Shown piece after piece: positions 31,491 to 40,276 of a stretch of 64,000 nt of DNA. Source of the DNA: Mycolicibacterium agri (lineage in GTDB: Bacteria; Actinomycetota; Actinomycetes; Mycobacteriales; Mycobacteriaceae); NCBI RefSeq assembly GCF_002553505.1, contig NZ_PDCP01000003.1:151440-215439 (forward strand), given 5' to 3'. Positions within the stretch are counted from its first letter, which is position 1, and each line of letters opens with the position of its first letter. Made by a program: the position numbers and the translations under genes. Under the pieces are notes generated by a model, which saw only the letters and a program-made list of their open reading frames with translations, did not search any database and had not been told where the DNA came from.

Positions 31491-32731
31491 CAGTTCCGTC
31501 CGTACGGCGTGTAGGGGTAGTCCGTGATCGATTGATAACCGTCGTCGGTGATCACCACGATCTCCTCACTGCGATAGCCGCCGGTGCCGTCCTCCCACAC
31601 CACGGGCTCGAGCACCAGCAGCATCCCTGCGGGGAAGACGAAGTTGTCGTCGAACTCCTCACCGAGATCGGTTCCGATCATCGGCATTTCGGCGGCGTTG
31701 GTGCCGATGCCGTGACCCAGATAGAAGTGCGGCAGCCACGGTTTGGCGCCGCCGTTGGCGGCGATCGCGGCGCGCGCCAGGTCACCGCTGGTGGCACCGG
31801 CCTTGGTGACCGACAGCACCGCGGACAGAATCTCCTGCCATTTCTCGAATTGCGCGTGCTGGCGGTCGGACACCTCGTCGCCGACGAGCCAGGTGCGGCC
31901 GAAGTCCGAGCAATACCCCTTGTAGGTGATGCTGACGTCGGTCCACAGCACGTCGCCGCGTTCGAGTTCCCGCTCGGTGGTGAGCAGCGGCAGCGCCAGG
32001 TCGCCGGTGGTGGTCCACACCGAACCGCTCGTCTTGGTGGTGGGCATCACCTGCCATATCGCCTCGAGCATGTTGGCGGTGGCGCCGAGTTCGAAGGCCC
32101 GGCGCACGAACGCCGCCGACAGGTCGACCTGGCGCACCCCGGGTGCGAGCGCCTTCTGCACGTCGACCATCGCTTCCTCGGTGATGCGGCAGGCGTTGCG
32201 CACGCACGAGATCTGGTCGGGCGTCTTGACCAGCTTGGCGGTGCCGACGACCGGCGCGGCGTCCGACGGCGGTCCGGACGCGAACAGCCGCGCCTGGGCC
32301 CTGCGCATGGCGCCGGTCAACTCGTCGACGGCGACCTTTGCGCCCGCGGGCAGCAACTCGGCCAGCACCGACTCGAAACGCGCGACGCCCTCGTCGAATT
32401 CGAGGTAGAGCGGCGGATGGATGTGGTCCTCGGGCACTTCGGTTTCCGACGCCGAGCCCTCCCGCAGCGGCATGAACACGTGCGGGTGCTCGTCGTCGGC
32501 CAGCACGACCGCGACCGGTCGTTCGACGTGCGACAGACCCGCATCCAGCAGCGGCCAGCTGATGCCGGTGGCGTACACGACGTTGCCGTTGCCCAGCAGG
32601 ATGACCGCGTCGACGCCCTTCTCTTTCATGGAATCGCGAAGACGTGCCCCGCACTCCAGGTACATGCGGGCGGTGTCGGGCAGATCCGGGATGTCGATCG
32701 CGGAGCTGCCCCTGGTTGCGAATGTTGTCAT
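31490..32731 (-). CDS. M24 family metallopeptidase-like protein, intact metal site
   Basis: A 413-residue M24 protein with the five metal ligands in place: Asp265 (WTDVSI), Asp276 (YCSDFGRT), His340 (YLGHGIG), Glu375 (VLEPVVWE) and Glu389 or Glu390 (YRSEEIV). The N-terminal creatinase-like domain covers about residues 20-165. Aminopeptidase P or prolidase activity is the family default, but its setting among CoA and oxygenase genes suggests hydrolysis of a small amide, amidine or C-N/C-C bond. Its ATG follows the amidohydrolase stop directly (TAGATG), and the degenerate M24 gene follows. Confidence 0.87.
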   Translation of the reverse strand: MTTFATRGSSAIDIPDLPDTARMYLECGARLRDSMKEKGVDAVILLGNGNVVYATGISWPLLDAGLSHVERPVAVVLADDEHPHVFMPLREGSASETEVPEDHIHPPLYLEFDEGVARFESVLAELLPAGAKVAVDELTGAMRRAQARLFASGPPSDAAPVVGTAKLVKTPDQISCVRNACRITEEAMVDVQKALAPGVRQVDLSAAFVRRAFELGATANMLEAIWQVMPTTKTSGSVWTTTGDLALPLLTTERELERGDVLWTDVSITYKGYCSDFGRTWLVGDEVSDRQHAQFEKWQEILSAVLSVTKAGATSGDLARAAIAANGGAKPWLPHFYLGHGIGTNAAEMPMIGTDLGEEFDDNFVFPAGMLLVLEPVVWEDGTGGYRSEEIVVITDDGYQSITDYPYTPYGRN

Positions 32732-33919
32732 CTAGATACCCAGGAACCTCTTGATGTTTCCGCTGACGATCTTGGCGGCGTCGTCTGGGCCGACCGCGTC
32801 GACGACCGTGGCGAGCGACTTCTCGGAATACCCGAAGGTGCTCTCGTTGTGCGGGTAGTCCGACGACCAGAACACCCGCTCCACGCCGATGCGGTCGATC
32901 AGCTGCAGGCCGAGCGGGTCGACCATGAACGACGCGCTCATGTGGTTGTCCCAGTAATAGCGGACGTCGTGCTGCAGGTCGTGGTTGAACATGTGCCGGT
33001 AGGACGCGAGCAGGTGTTCGGCGTCCTGCAGAGCGGTTGGCACCCAGGCGATTCCGCCTTCGAACCAGCCGATCTTCAGCTTCGGGTGGCGATCCAGGAT
33101 CCCGGAGAAGACGTACTTGGCGAACTGCTCACGGAACGAGTCGACGTTGATCATCATGCCGACGACGACGCTGTTGTGCTGGCACGGCGTCTTCGGCGGT
33201 GTCTCGCCGATGTGGTGGGTGACCGGAAGCCCGGCGTCTTCGATCTCGTCCCAGACGGCGTCCATCGCGCTGCTGCCGTAGTCGTAGATGTTGCCGTCGT
33301 CGTCCTTACCCGGATTCAGCGGAAGCAGAAACGTCTTCAGGCCCAACGACTTCAACTGCTCGAGGGTGCTCCTCGTGCCCTTGGGATCCCACCAGTTGAT
33401 CAGCCCGACGCCGTAGAAGTGGCCGTTGCTGCGCTCCTGCAGCTCGGCCATCGTCTCGTTGTAGATGCGGAAAACCCGCTCACGCAGCGTCCTGTCCGGG
33501 TAGTGGAAAAGCGCCAGCACCGCGTTCGGGAAGGCGAGTTCCTTGTCGACGCCGTCGTCGGCCAGTTCCCGGATGCGCGCTTCGATGTTGTTGGTGGCCG
33601 CGCCCGCCATGTCGTCGTACTGCATCAGCACGCGGCCGAAATCGCCGCCGACCCACGACTTGCCGTTGATGCCGACCATGTAGGCACCGTCTTCGTACCA
33701 GATGCGCGGCGCCTGGCCCTTGAGTTCCTCGGGGAAGCGTTCATAGAAGATGTCGTCGGCGACCGAGATGTGGTTGTCGGCGGAGAAGATCTCGGTGCCC
33801 GAGGGCAGGCCGAGTTGGGCGCTCAGGCTGCCGTTGGCCTCCGCGGCCGCACGCGCATGCCGGTGCTTGGGGGCGCCGAAGCCTTCCGGCGGATAGAGCG
33901 TCGCTGTGGGAGCGGACAT
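32732..33919 (-). CDS. amidohydrolase-2 family metal-dependent hydrolase/decarboxylase
   Basis: A 395-residue TIM-barrel protein. The first metal motif is ADNHISV (Asp and His near residues 47-50), with later His-His in PVTHHIGE and Asp in WSSDYPHNES. It is in the same family as the protein at 10507 but clearly diverged. It lies 41 bp after the P450 and directly before the M24 pair. A hydrolase or decarboxylase for a carboxylated ring-cleavage product is the likely role. The first 40 residues are a flexible Ala/His-rich extension. Confidence 0.86.
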   Translation of the reverse strand: MSAPTATLYPPEGFGAPKHRHARAAAEANGSLSAQLGLPSGTEIFSADNHISVADDIFYERFPEELKGQAPRIWYEDGAYMVGINGKSWVGGDFGRVLMQYDDMAGAATNNIEARIRELADDGVDKELAFPNAVLALFHYPDRTLRERVFRIYNETMAELQERSNGHFYGVGLINWWDPKGTRSTLEQLKSLGLKTFLLPLNPGKDDDGNIYDYGSSAMDAVWDEIEDAGLPVTHHIGETPPKTPCQHNSVVVGMMINVDSFREQFAKYVFSGILDRHPKLKIGWFEGGIAWVPTALQDAEHLLASYRHMFNHDLQHDVRYYWDNHMSASFMVDPLGLQLIDRIGVERVFWSSDYPHNESTFGYSEKSLATVVDAVGPDDAAKIVSGNIKRFLGI

Positions 33920-33960
33920 CGTCGGTACTCCAATCGGGCTGTGGGACAGGGCTGTCGGTG

Positions 33961-35202
33961 CTACCAGGTCACCGGAAGTTCGTAGACGCCGTAGGCGAGG
34001 CGGTCGTGTTTGAACGGCACCTCATCGATCGGGATGGCCAGCTTCAGCGTCGGGATGCGGCGCAGCAGCGTGTGGAACACGATCTGCAGCTCGGCGCGTG
34101 CGAGCTGCTGACCGACGCACTGATGGCGGCCGTATCCGAAGCCCAGCTGCTGACCGGCGTCGCGGGTGAGGTCGAGCTTGTCGGGCTCGGGATAGGCCGA
34201 CGCATCCCAGTTCGCCGGTGCCAGGTCGAGGATGATGCCCTCGCCGGCGCGGATGGTCTCGCCGGCGATCTCGATGTCCTCGATGGCCACCCGGCGCTGG
34301 CCGTTCTGGATGATCGACAGGTAGCGCATCAGCTCTTCGACGGCGTTCGCGATGAACTTGGGGTCGTCGGAATCCCTTAGCAGTGCGGCCTGTTCGGGGT
34401 TTTCCAGCAGCGCGAGCACACCGATGCCGATCATGTTCGCCGTCGTCTCGTGTCCGGCGATCAACAGCCCGGTGCCGAGTTGGGCGGCTTCTTTTATGCT
34501 GATCTCGCCGGCGTTGACGCGTTCGGCGAGATCGGACACCGCGTCCTCGGACGGGTTCTCCATCTTCGCCTTGACGAGGTTGATCAGGTACTGGGCCAAC
34601 CCCATCGCGCCCTTCTGGCCGTCCTCCGCGGTGGCGTAGCGGGCCAGCCCGACGTTGGCGTGGTGTTGGAAGAACTCGTGGTCTTCGTATGGCACGCCGA
34701 GCATTTCGCTGATCACCCTGGTGGGTACCGGCAGCGCGAGCTTGGCGACGATGTCGGCAGGCTGCGGGCCCGCCAGGATCTCGTCGATGCACTCGTCGGT
34801 GACCGACTGGATGGCCGGGCGCAGCCCCTCGACGCGTTTGAACGTGAACGGCTTGGACAGCATGCGCCGGAACCGGGTGTGCTGCTCGGCGTCGGAGGTG
34901 AACACCGATCGCGGCCGCTTGTGCACGGTGGAGAGCATGTGCTCGTTCCAGTGCGGGAAGCCCTCGCGCCGGTCGTCGACGCTGACCCGCGAGTCGGCGA
35001 ACAGTTCCCGCGCGACCGCGTGCCCGGTGACCAGCCACGGGGTGCTGCCGTCCCAGATCCGTACGCGCGAAAGCGGTCTGGCCGAACCCATCTCGAGCAC
35101 CTTGGGTGGAGGCGCGAACGGGCACCGGGGATCGCGCTCCATCGGATACTCGGGAATCTCGGCGTTGACGCCGGACGGGTTCTCGGTCAGTGTCTCGGAC
35201 AT
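33961..35202 (-). CDS. cytochrome P450 (CYP105/107-like sequence style)
   Basis: A 413-residue P450. AGHETT is at residues 249-254, ExxR is Glu290-Arg293, and the heme ligand is Cys362 in FGYGRHQCVG. The N-terminus has PRCPFAPP, typical of actinobacterial CYP105-type enzymes. The ATG at 35202 is 10 bp after the stop of the ferredoxin gene, an arrangement in which the ferredoxin is the dedicated electron donor. The longer open frame reads back into the ferredoxin gene and is rejected. Substrate unknown; a hydroxylation or demethylation early in the pathway is plausible. Confidence 0.93.
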   Translation of the reverse strand: MSETLTENPSGVNAEIPEYPMERDPRCPFAPPPKVLEMGSARPLSRVRIWDGSTPWLVTGHAVARELFADSRVSVDDRREGFPHWNEHMLSTVHKRPRSVFTSDAEQHTRFRRMLSKPFTFKRVEGLRPAIQSVTDECIDEILAGPQPADIVAKLALPVPTRVISEMLGVPYEDHEFFQHHANVGLARYATAEDGQKGAMGLAQYLINLVKAKMENPSEDAVSDLAERVNAGEISIKEAAQLGTGLLIAGHETTANMIGIGVLALLENPEQAALLRDSDDPKFIANAVEELMRYLSIIQNGQRRVAIEDIEIAGETIRAGEGIILDLAPANWDASAYPEPDKLDLTRDAGQQLGFGYGRHQCVGQQLARAELQIVFHTLLRRIPTLKLAIPIDEVPFKHDRLAYGVYELPVTW

Positions 35203-35212
35203 ATCCTCGGGT

Positions 35213-35407
35213 TCATTCCTCGATGTCGATGGCCAGGGCCGGGCAGGCCGCAGCGGCATTGCGGACGTCGGATGCCTGTTCGTCGGACGGGCTGTCGTTG
35301 AGCAGAACGACGACGCCGTCGTCGTCGCGCTGGTCGAACACCTCGGCGGCGTTCAGCACGCACTGTCCCGACGACACGCACTTGTCCTGATTCACAGTCA
35401 CTTTCAT
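35213..35407 (-). CDS. 3Fe-4S ferredoxin
   Basis: A 64-residue ferredoxin with cluster ligands Cys10 and Cys16 (CVSSGQC) and Cys55 (CPA). The fourth ligand position of a 4Fe-4S site is Ser or Gly, giving a 3Fe-4S cluster. Such ferredoxins are regularly found beside actinobacterial P450s and reduce them. Its start abuts the TetR stop and the P450 begins 10 bp downstream, so the three are one transcript. No ferredoxin reductase is present in the window. Confidence 0.93.
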   Translation of the reverse strand: MKVTVNQDKCVSSGQCVLNAAEVFDQRDDDGVVVLLNDSPSDEQASDVRNAAAACPALAIDIEE

Positions 35408-36067
35408 TCAGGGGTGCTCCGTGACAGGTGCGCGCCACAACCCGACGATGGCATCGATCAGACCGCTTGCGACCGCGCTCCACGTCGTGCGTGGCACCGG
35501 TTCGCCCTCGGCGAAGGCGCGCTCGAAATCGGCGCAGGTATGCATCAGCAGGTTGCGCACCATGATGTTTCGTTCGGTGACCACGGCCATGGGCAGATCG
35601 GGCAGGCACCGCGTGATGCCTTCGACGACCCGCACCAGCGCCGGCGACGCGAGGGCGTCCTTGACCACGACCTTCTGATACGCCGGGTCGGCCAGCGCCT
35701 GTGCGGCGAACCTCGCGTACCACGTCGGGTTGCCCAGTTGCGCCAGGTGCTCGGTCAGCGAGCACACCATGCACGTGATCCAGTCCCGCAGCTCGGTCGA
35801 GTCGCCGATTTCGGCGACCATCCGCTCGAGCAGTTGCTCGATCGACGCCCGGTGCTTCTGCTCGATGGCCCGCACCAGATCGGTTTTGGTGCCGAAGTGG
35901 TAGCCGACTGCGGCGTTGTTGCCCTGCCCGGCAGCCTCGCTGACCTGGCGGTTCGACACCGCGTACACACCATGTTCGGCGTACAGCCGCTCGGCGGCCT
36001 TCAGGATTGCTTCTTGCGTGCTGCTCGCCCGATCGGCGCGCAGTGGCCTGGCGGTGGTCACGGTCAC
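35408..36067 (-). CDS. TetR/AcrR family transcriptional regulator
   Basis: A 219-residue regulator with helix-turn-helix AVSNRQVSEAAGQGNNAAVGYHFGTKTDLVRAI near residues 35-65. The rest is a helical ligand domain with an RDWITCMVCSLTEHL segment. GTG 36067 or 36061 is the likely start. The frame runs 36 codons further, but only through the promoter and the repeat. A small palindrome (36091-36102) is just upstream. It heads the ferredoxin/P450 operon, with no gap to the ferredoxin, so it likely regulates its own operon. Confidence 0.85.
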   Translation of the reverse strand: MTVTTARPLRADRASSTQEAILKAAERLYAEHGVYAVSNRQVSEAAGQGNNAAVGYHFGTKTDLVRAIEQKHRASIEQLLERMVAEIGDSTELRDWITCMVCSLTEHLAQLGNPTWYARFAAQALADPAYQKVVVKDALASPALVRVVEGITRCLPDLPMAVVTERNIMVRNLLMHTCADFERAFAEGEPVPRTTWSAVASGLIDAIVGLWRAPVTEHP

Positions 36068-36090
36068 AGTCAACTCGCCAGAGCCGATTA

Positions 36091-36102
36091 AGTCAAGCGA
36101 CT
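36091..36102. promoter_or_regulatory. small palindrome upstream of TetR
   Basis: AGTC-AAGC-GACT lies 24 bp upstream of the TetR start at 36067, in an AT-rich stretch (ATTAAG to TTTAAAT) that contrasts with the surrounding DNA. TTGACT on the minus strand here could be a -35 element. This is a plausible operator/promoter for the ferredoxin-P450 operon, different in sequence from the GAGAAT sites. Confidence 0.4.
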
Positions 36103-36121
36103 GATTTAAATTCCAGGTCCC

Positions 36122-36181
36122 GCGAGTGGGCGTGTCTGCGTCGGACACGCCGGGAAAATCCCTGATTTCGTGCACGCTCGC
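36122..36181 (+). repeat. 60-bp palindromic repeat element
   Basis: A diverged copy of the family at 17828, 17993 and 53521, with the same length: GCGAGTGGGCGTGTCTGC at the left, TGCACGCTCGC at the right, and the inner GGACACGCCG block. It sits between the TetR gene start and the end of the SDR at 36194, outside coding sequence. Confidence 0.8.
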
Positions 36182-36193
36182 GGACCAGAGACG

Positions 36194-37003
36194 TCATGGT
36201 CTCGGCGCGCGCGGGATGACCTTGCCCGCGACGGTGCCGCCGTCGACGGGAAGCACGGTGCCGGTGACGTACCGCGATCGGTCGGTGGCGAAGTACAGCG
36301 CCGCCTCGGCGACGTCCTCCATCGTGCCCTCGCGCTTCAACGGTCGGTCGTTGCGCATCTGCTCGCGGATCTTGTTTTCGAACTCTTCGAGCTTCTTGAG
36401 GTCCTCGCCCGACGCGGACTTGCGCACGATCGCGGTGCGAATGTTGCCGGGCGCAATCGCGTTGACGCGAATCTCATAGTGCGCCAACTCGATAGCCGCC
36501 GACTTCGTGAATTGAATGACGGCCGCCTTGGAGGCGCGGTAGGTCATGACGCCGCCGCCGGCCTGAATGCCGCCGATCGATGTCAGGTTGATGATCGAGC
36601 CGCCGCCGTGGTCGCGCATGTGGCGGGCGGCGTCACGGGTGCCCGCCATCACCGCGCGCACATTGGTCCGCATGACCCGGTCGAAGTCTGCGAGGTCGTC
36701 GTCGAGGAAGCGGCGGTGCATGGCGCCCGAGATGCCGGCGTTGTTGACCATCACGTGCAGGCCGCCGAACCGCTTGACGGCCGTCGACACCAAACCGCTG
36801 ACCTGCTCCATGTCTGCGACGTCGGCCTCGACGAAGTGCGCGGTGACACCGATGTCGGCGGCCAGCGCAGCGCCGGCGTCACGGTCGATGTCGCCGATCA
36901 GCACCTTGGCGCCCTCGGCGGCGAACCGTCGCGCCAGGCCTTCGCCCAACCCCGACGCACCGCCCGTGACGACGGCGACCTTGCCCTCCAGTTCGTTGCT
37001 CAC
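36194..37003 (-). CDS. short-chain dehydrogenase/reductase
   Basis: A 269-residue SDR with VTGGASGLGEGLA near residues 12-24, NNAGISGAM, and catalytic Tyr-Lys in TYRASKAAV. A helical insert (SGEDLKKLEEFENKI) near residue 200 distinguishes it from its paralogs here. Its GTG follows the hydrolase stop directly (TAAGTG). It is the last gene of the large minus operon that starts at 46863. Function in oxidising a hydroxylated intermediate is likely. Specificity is not evident. Confidence 0.88.
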   Translation of the reverse strand: MSNELEGKVAVVTGGASGLGEGLARRFAAEGAKVLIGDIDRDAGAALAADIGVTAHFVEADVADMEQVSGLVSTAVKRFGGLHVMVNNAGISGAMHRRFLDDDLADFDRVMRTNVRAVMAGTRDAARHMRDHGGGSIINLTSIGGIQAGGGVMTYRASKAAVIQFTKSAAIELAHYEIRVNAIAPGNIRTAIVRKSASGEDLKKLEEFENKIREQMRNDRPLKREGTMEDVAEAALYFATDRSRYVTGTVLPVDGGTVAGKVIPRAPRP

Positions 37004-37834
37004 TTAAGCACTCACCTCGTCGAGAAACGCCAACAGCAGCTCGTTGACGGCGTCGGGTTGTTCGATCTGGGGGCAGTGGCCGGCCTGCTCGATCACCGCC
37101 GAGCGGCCTTTCGGAATCTGCGCGGCGATCTCGGCGGCCCATCCGTCGGGCAACAGCTTGTCGCACGCGCCTTCCACCACCAGCGTCGGCACCTCGATGC
37201 GTTCGTAGGTGCGCTTGCTCGACGGCAGCGGCGGCGCCTCCAGGCCGGGGCGGCGAAATCTAGCCGCCGCCAACGCCTCCCATGCACCGGGCGCGATGCT
37301 GGACTCGTAGCGGCGTTGCACGTAGGCCTCGTCGTTCGGGTATGCCGGATCGTGGAACAGGGCCTCGACGATACGCCGCATCCCCGCCAATGTGGCGTCG
37401 TAGTCGTACAGCGCGGCGGAGTGCTCGTTGCGCTGGATTTCGCCGCCGCCGCAGATCATTACGAGGCTGCGAGCGGGCAGCAGCGGCGATTCCGACGTGG
37501 CGTCGACGAACAGGTTCACCGCGCCCATCGAGTTGCCGACGAAATGCGCGGACTCGATCCCCAGCGTTTCGCAGAACCGCGCGATGTGTCGGATACGCAT
37601 CCCGCGGCCGTCGTTGAAGTCGATGACCTTGGCCGACTGCCCGAAGCCGAGCATGTCGAGTGCGAGCACCCGGTATCGCGACGCGAGCGCGGCGATGTTG
37701 CGCTCCCAACCGATCTGCGCGCTGACACCGAATTCACCGCCGTGCAGCAGAACGACCGGATCGCCCTCACCCGCTTCGAGGTAACCCGTGACGAGCCCGT
37801 CGACCGACAGCGTCTTGGACGCGGGCTCGGTCAC
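37004..37834 (-). CDS. alpha/beta hydrolase (C-C bond hydrolase-like)
   Basis: A 276-residue alpha/beta hydrolase. The nucleophile elbow is GNSMGA (Ser102), with HGGEFG as oxyanion loop near residue 31 and the His in EQAGHCPQ near 250. An Asp in VEGACDKLLP completes the triad. The lid segment with repeated Arg and the elbow residue Met are like the meta-cleavage-product hydrolases (MhpC/BphD/HsaD). The GTG at 37834 overlaps the upstream stop (GTGA). It is a second C-C hydrolase candidate besides the one at 46000. Confidence 0.87.
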   Translation of the reverse strand: MTEPASKTLSVDGLVTGYLEAGEGDPVVLLHGGEFGVSAQIGWERNIAALASRYRVLALDMLGFGQSAKVIDFNDGRGMRIRHIARFCETLGIESAHFVGNSMGAVNLFVDATSESPLLPARSLVMICGGGEIQRNEHSAALYDYDATLAGMRRIVEALFHDPAYPNDEAYVQRRYESSIAPGAWEALAAARFRRPGLEAPPLPSSKRTYERIEVPTLVVEGACDKLLPDGWAAEIAAQIPKGRSAVIEQAGHCPQIEQPDAVNELLLAFLDEVSA

Positions 37835-38430
37835 GCCGTTTCCCACGCGGCACGGGCGAAGGTCAGCACCTGGGTGGCCAGCATGTCGAGCTGGTTGCGC
37901 ACGGAGTCGTCAACCAATTCCCCGTCGGCGCCCCAGATCCTGTCCGCGGAGTTGATCGCCACACCGAGCGGGGTCGGCCACGCTCGCAGCGCGTGACCGA
38001 TGCTGCGCAACTGTCCGAGCGTGCCGACGGCGGCCTGCCATCCGTAGGCACAGCTGATGCAACCCCACGGTGTGTTGTCGAGATACACGCGTGGGCTGTC
38101 ACGGAGGTCCTCGATGTAGTCCAGCGCGTTCTTCACCAATCCCGACACCGCGCCGTGGTAGCCGGGTGAGCCGACGACGACGGCGTCGGCCTCGCGCAGC
38201 GCGCCGACCAGTTCGAGGGCCCGCGGTGTGCGCTCCAACTCATGCGGCGCATACATCGGCAGGTCGAGGTCTTCGGCGGCGAACAATCTGGTCCGCCCGC
38301 CCTGGCGTTCGACCGATGCCAGGCAGTAGCGCAGCGCCCGTTCGGTCGACGAGTTGGCCCTCAGCGTTCCGCCGAGGCCGACGACGAGCGGCGCAGGTCC
38401 GGTGGTTGTGCTAGCGGTCATCCTTGACAC
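37831..38430 (-). CDS. NADPH-dependent FMN reductase
   Basis: A 199-residue flavodoxin-fold protein with the FMN phosphate loop GTLRANSSTERAL (near residues 20-33) and the second FMN motif SPGYHGAVSGLVKNALDY (near 88-105). It probably makes reduced FMN for a flavin-dependent monooxygenase. The LLM protein at 40332 in the same operon is the obvious partner. The GTG start is immediately after the TAG of the cyclase gene; an ATG three codons in is the alternative. Confidence 0.88.
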   Translation of the reverse strand: MSRMTASTTTGPAPLVVGLGGTLRANSSTERALRYCLASVERQGGRTRLFAAEDLDLPMYAPHELERTPRALELVGALREADAVVVGSPGYHGAVSGLVKNALDYIEDLRDSPRVYLDNTPWGCISCAYGWQAAVGTLGQLRSIGHALRAWPTPLGVAINSADRIWGADGELVDDSVRNQLDMLATQVLTFARAAWETA

Positions 38431-39420
38431 CTATTTGATTGCAATGGGATTCACTGGCGATCCGACAGCGCCGGTGATCCGCAGGGGTGGTGCTATCAGC
38501 TGGAACTCGTACACACCGTCGGCCGCGCAGTCTGCGGCCAGCGCGCTGAGGTCCCAGTACTCGCCGAGCATCATGCCCATGTCACGCAGGCACAGCATGT
38601 GCATGGGCAGGATCGCGTCGTCGACCGCCGACACCGGGTTCTCCACCATGAGGTTGTCGGCCGCGACGGCGGCGACCTCGTGGTCGTGCAGCCACGACGC
38701 GCAGGTCCAGTCCAGCCCCGCGCCGGGCTCGGCACCGTCGCCGGTTTCGAGAAATCGCGCCCACCAACCGGTTCGCACCAGCACGATGTCGCCGCGCTGC
38801 ACGGTGACGCCTTGTTTGCGCGCGGCCTCGTCGAGTTCGCCCGGTGTGATCGGGTCGCCGAGTTCGCAGAACGTCTCCACACCACGCAGGCGCACGATGT
38901 CGAGCAAAACGCCACGCGATGTGATGCCCTTGACGTCCACCTTGTCGATGCCGCAGTGGAATGCGCCGAGGCTGGTGACCGACGTGGCCGGAAACCCGTT
39001 GTACAGCTTGTCCTCGTAGTACACGTGGGACAGCGCGTCCCACTGTGTGGCGGCCTGCAGCGGCATGATGATCATGTCGTCGTTGAACCGCATCGGGCCG
39101 CTCTCCGAATAGCCGCTGAGCTGAACGGCGGTCGGGTTCTTCAGCCATTTGGGCCCGAATTCGCGCAGCGCCTCGGCGTCACCGCCGTCGATCGTCATCA
39201 CGTGGGTGGGGTTCTGCCGGTATTGGAACGCGCCCTGTGGCCCCGACGACCCGAAGTCCACTCCGAGCGGGAACACCTTGCCGTGCTTGACGAGGCTGGC
39301 CGCTTGCTGCACCTTCTCGGCAGTGATGAAGTTCAACGTGCCGAGCTCGTCGTCGTCGCCCCACCTGCCCCAGTTGCAGACGTCGTTGGCAGTACGCCGA
39401 AAATCGGTCATGCTAGCCAT
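38431..39420 (-). CDS. cyclase/kynurenine-formamidase-like family protein
   Basis: A 329-residue protein of the metal-dependent cyclase family (Pfam04199 type). The signature HxGTHxDxxxH appears as AATQWDALSHV (Gln126, Asp128, His132), as in a subgroup with Gln in place of the first His. These enzymes hydrolyse cyclic amides, lactones or formamides. The ATG at 39420 has GAGGGG 7 nt upstream; the longer frame is a shadow of the SDR. It overlaps the upstream SDR stop by 8 bp. A lactone- or ring-opening hydrolysis step is likely. Confidence 0.85.
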   Translation of the reverse strand: MASMTDFRRTANDVCNWGRWGDDDELGTLNFITAEKVQQAASLVKHGKVFPLGVDFGSSGPQGAFQYRQNPTHVMTIDGGDAEALREFGPKWLKNPTAVQLSGYSESGPMRFNDDMIIMPLQAATQWDALSHVYYEDKLYNGFPATSVTSLGAFHCGIDKVDVKGITSRGVLLDIVRLRGVETFCELGDPITPGELDEAARKQGVTVQRGDIVLVRTGWWARFLETGDGAEPGAGLDWTCASWLHDHEVAAVAADNLMVENPVSAVDDAILPMHMLCLRDMGMMLGEYWDLSALAADCAADGVYEFQLIAPPLRITGAVGSPVNPIAIK

Positions 39421-40258
39421 GTTTCGCCCCTCTTTCGACGTGGCGGGCATCGGCGATGTCGCCGAATACACGCTCTGCGACCGAGCCGCCGTCCACCCAG
39501 ATGACCTGGCCGGTGATGTATTTGGCCGCCGCGCTGTTGAGGAAGACAAGCACGCTGGCCTGCTCGTCGGGCTCGGCGGCACGACCCAGAGGCGTCTTGA
39601 ACGAGTCGAGGAACTCCTGCCCGTACGCGCTGCGCAGCTGGTCGAGGATCGGGGTGTCGGTGACACCCGGTGCGGTGCAGTTGATCCGGATTCCCTTCGC
39701 TCCGAGTGTGGTGACATTCGCCATCCCGTAGAGGATGATGGCCTCCTTCGACAGCCGGTAGCCACCGCCGTCGGCCACCGGCTCCGGATTGCTTCGACAC
39801 CATTCGATGCCCTCGGCCATGTCGGCGGTGTCCAGCAGGCCCGCGGTCACGGTGGCGTTGGCCAAGTACGCCGACGCGGCCAGCGATGACACGTTGGCAA
39901 TCGCCGACCCCGGCGGCATCGCCGGAATCAGTGCTTCGGTCAGATGCCGTGTGCCGAGGAAGTTGATCGTGACGACGCGCAGCGGATCACGAATCCCCGA
40001 CGACACACCCGCGATGTTGAACAGCGCGTCGATCGGGCCGTCGATCGCGGCCACGGCCCGGTCGATGGACGCCGGGTCGGACAGGTCGACTTCGTGAAAG
40101 TCCTTGAGCTGCAGCGTGGGTGGGCGCAGGTCCAGGCCGACGACCTCGGCGCCCAACTCGGTGAGCTGGCGCGCCACTTCCGCGCCGATGCCCGAACCGC
40201 AGCCCGTGACGACGGCGCGGCGGCCGTCGTAACGCCAGAGGTCGTCGATCTGTCCCAT
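39413..40258 (-). CDS. SDR of the 3-alpha-hydroxysteroid/coniferyl-alcohol dehydrogenase type
   Basis: A 281-residue SDR with VTGCGSGIGAEVA near residues 17-29. FNIAGVSS replaces NNAG, and there is a long segment with CRSNPEPVADGGGYRLSKEAI carrying the catalytic Tyr-Lys. These are hallmarks of the 3-alpha-HSD/carbonyl reductase subgroup, which works on steroids and aryl alcohols. It lies in the mhp-like operon between the LLM and cyclase genes. Oxidation of a ring hydroxyl is a reasonable inference. Confidence 0.87.
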   Translation of the reverse strand: MGQIDDLWRYDGRRAVVTGCGSGIGAEVARQLTELGAEVVGLDLRPPTLQLKDFHEVDLSDPASIDRAVAAIDGPIDALFNIAGVSSGIRDPLRVVTINFLGTRHLTEALIPAMPPGSAIANVSSLAASAYLANATVTAGLLDTADMAEGIEWCRSNPEPVADGGGYRLSKEAIILYGMANVTTLGAKGIRINCTAPGVTDTPILDQLRSAYGQEFLDSFKTPLGRAAEPDEQASVLVFLNSAAAKYITGQVIWVDGGSVAERVFGDIADARHVERGAKHG

Positions 40259-40276
40259 GCCTACCGCTCACCGAAC

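Noticed and set aside
31532..33985. 817-codon open frame on the + strand
   Set aside because: It is antisense to the M24 and amidohydrolase genes, which have clear family motifs. Its translation is rich in Val, Arg, Gly and His without domain features, as expected for the shadow frame of GC-rich genes.
36170..37996. 608-codon open frame on the + strand
   Set aside because: It covers the SDR and hydrolase genes in antisense and begins in the 60-bp repeat. No motif supports it.
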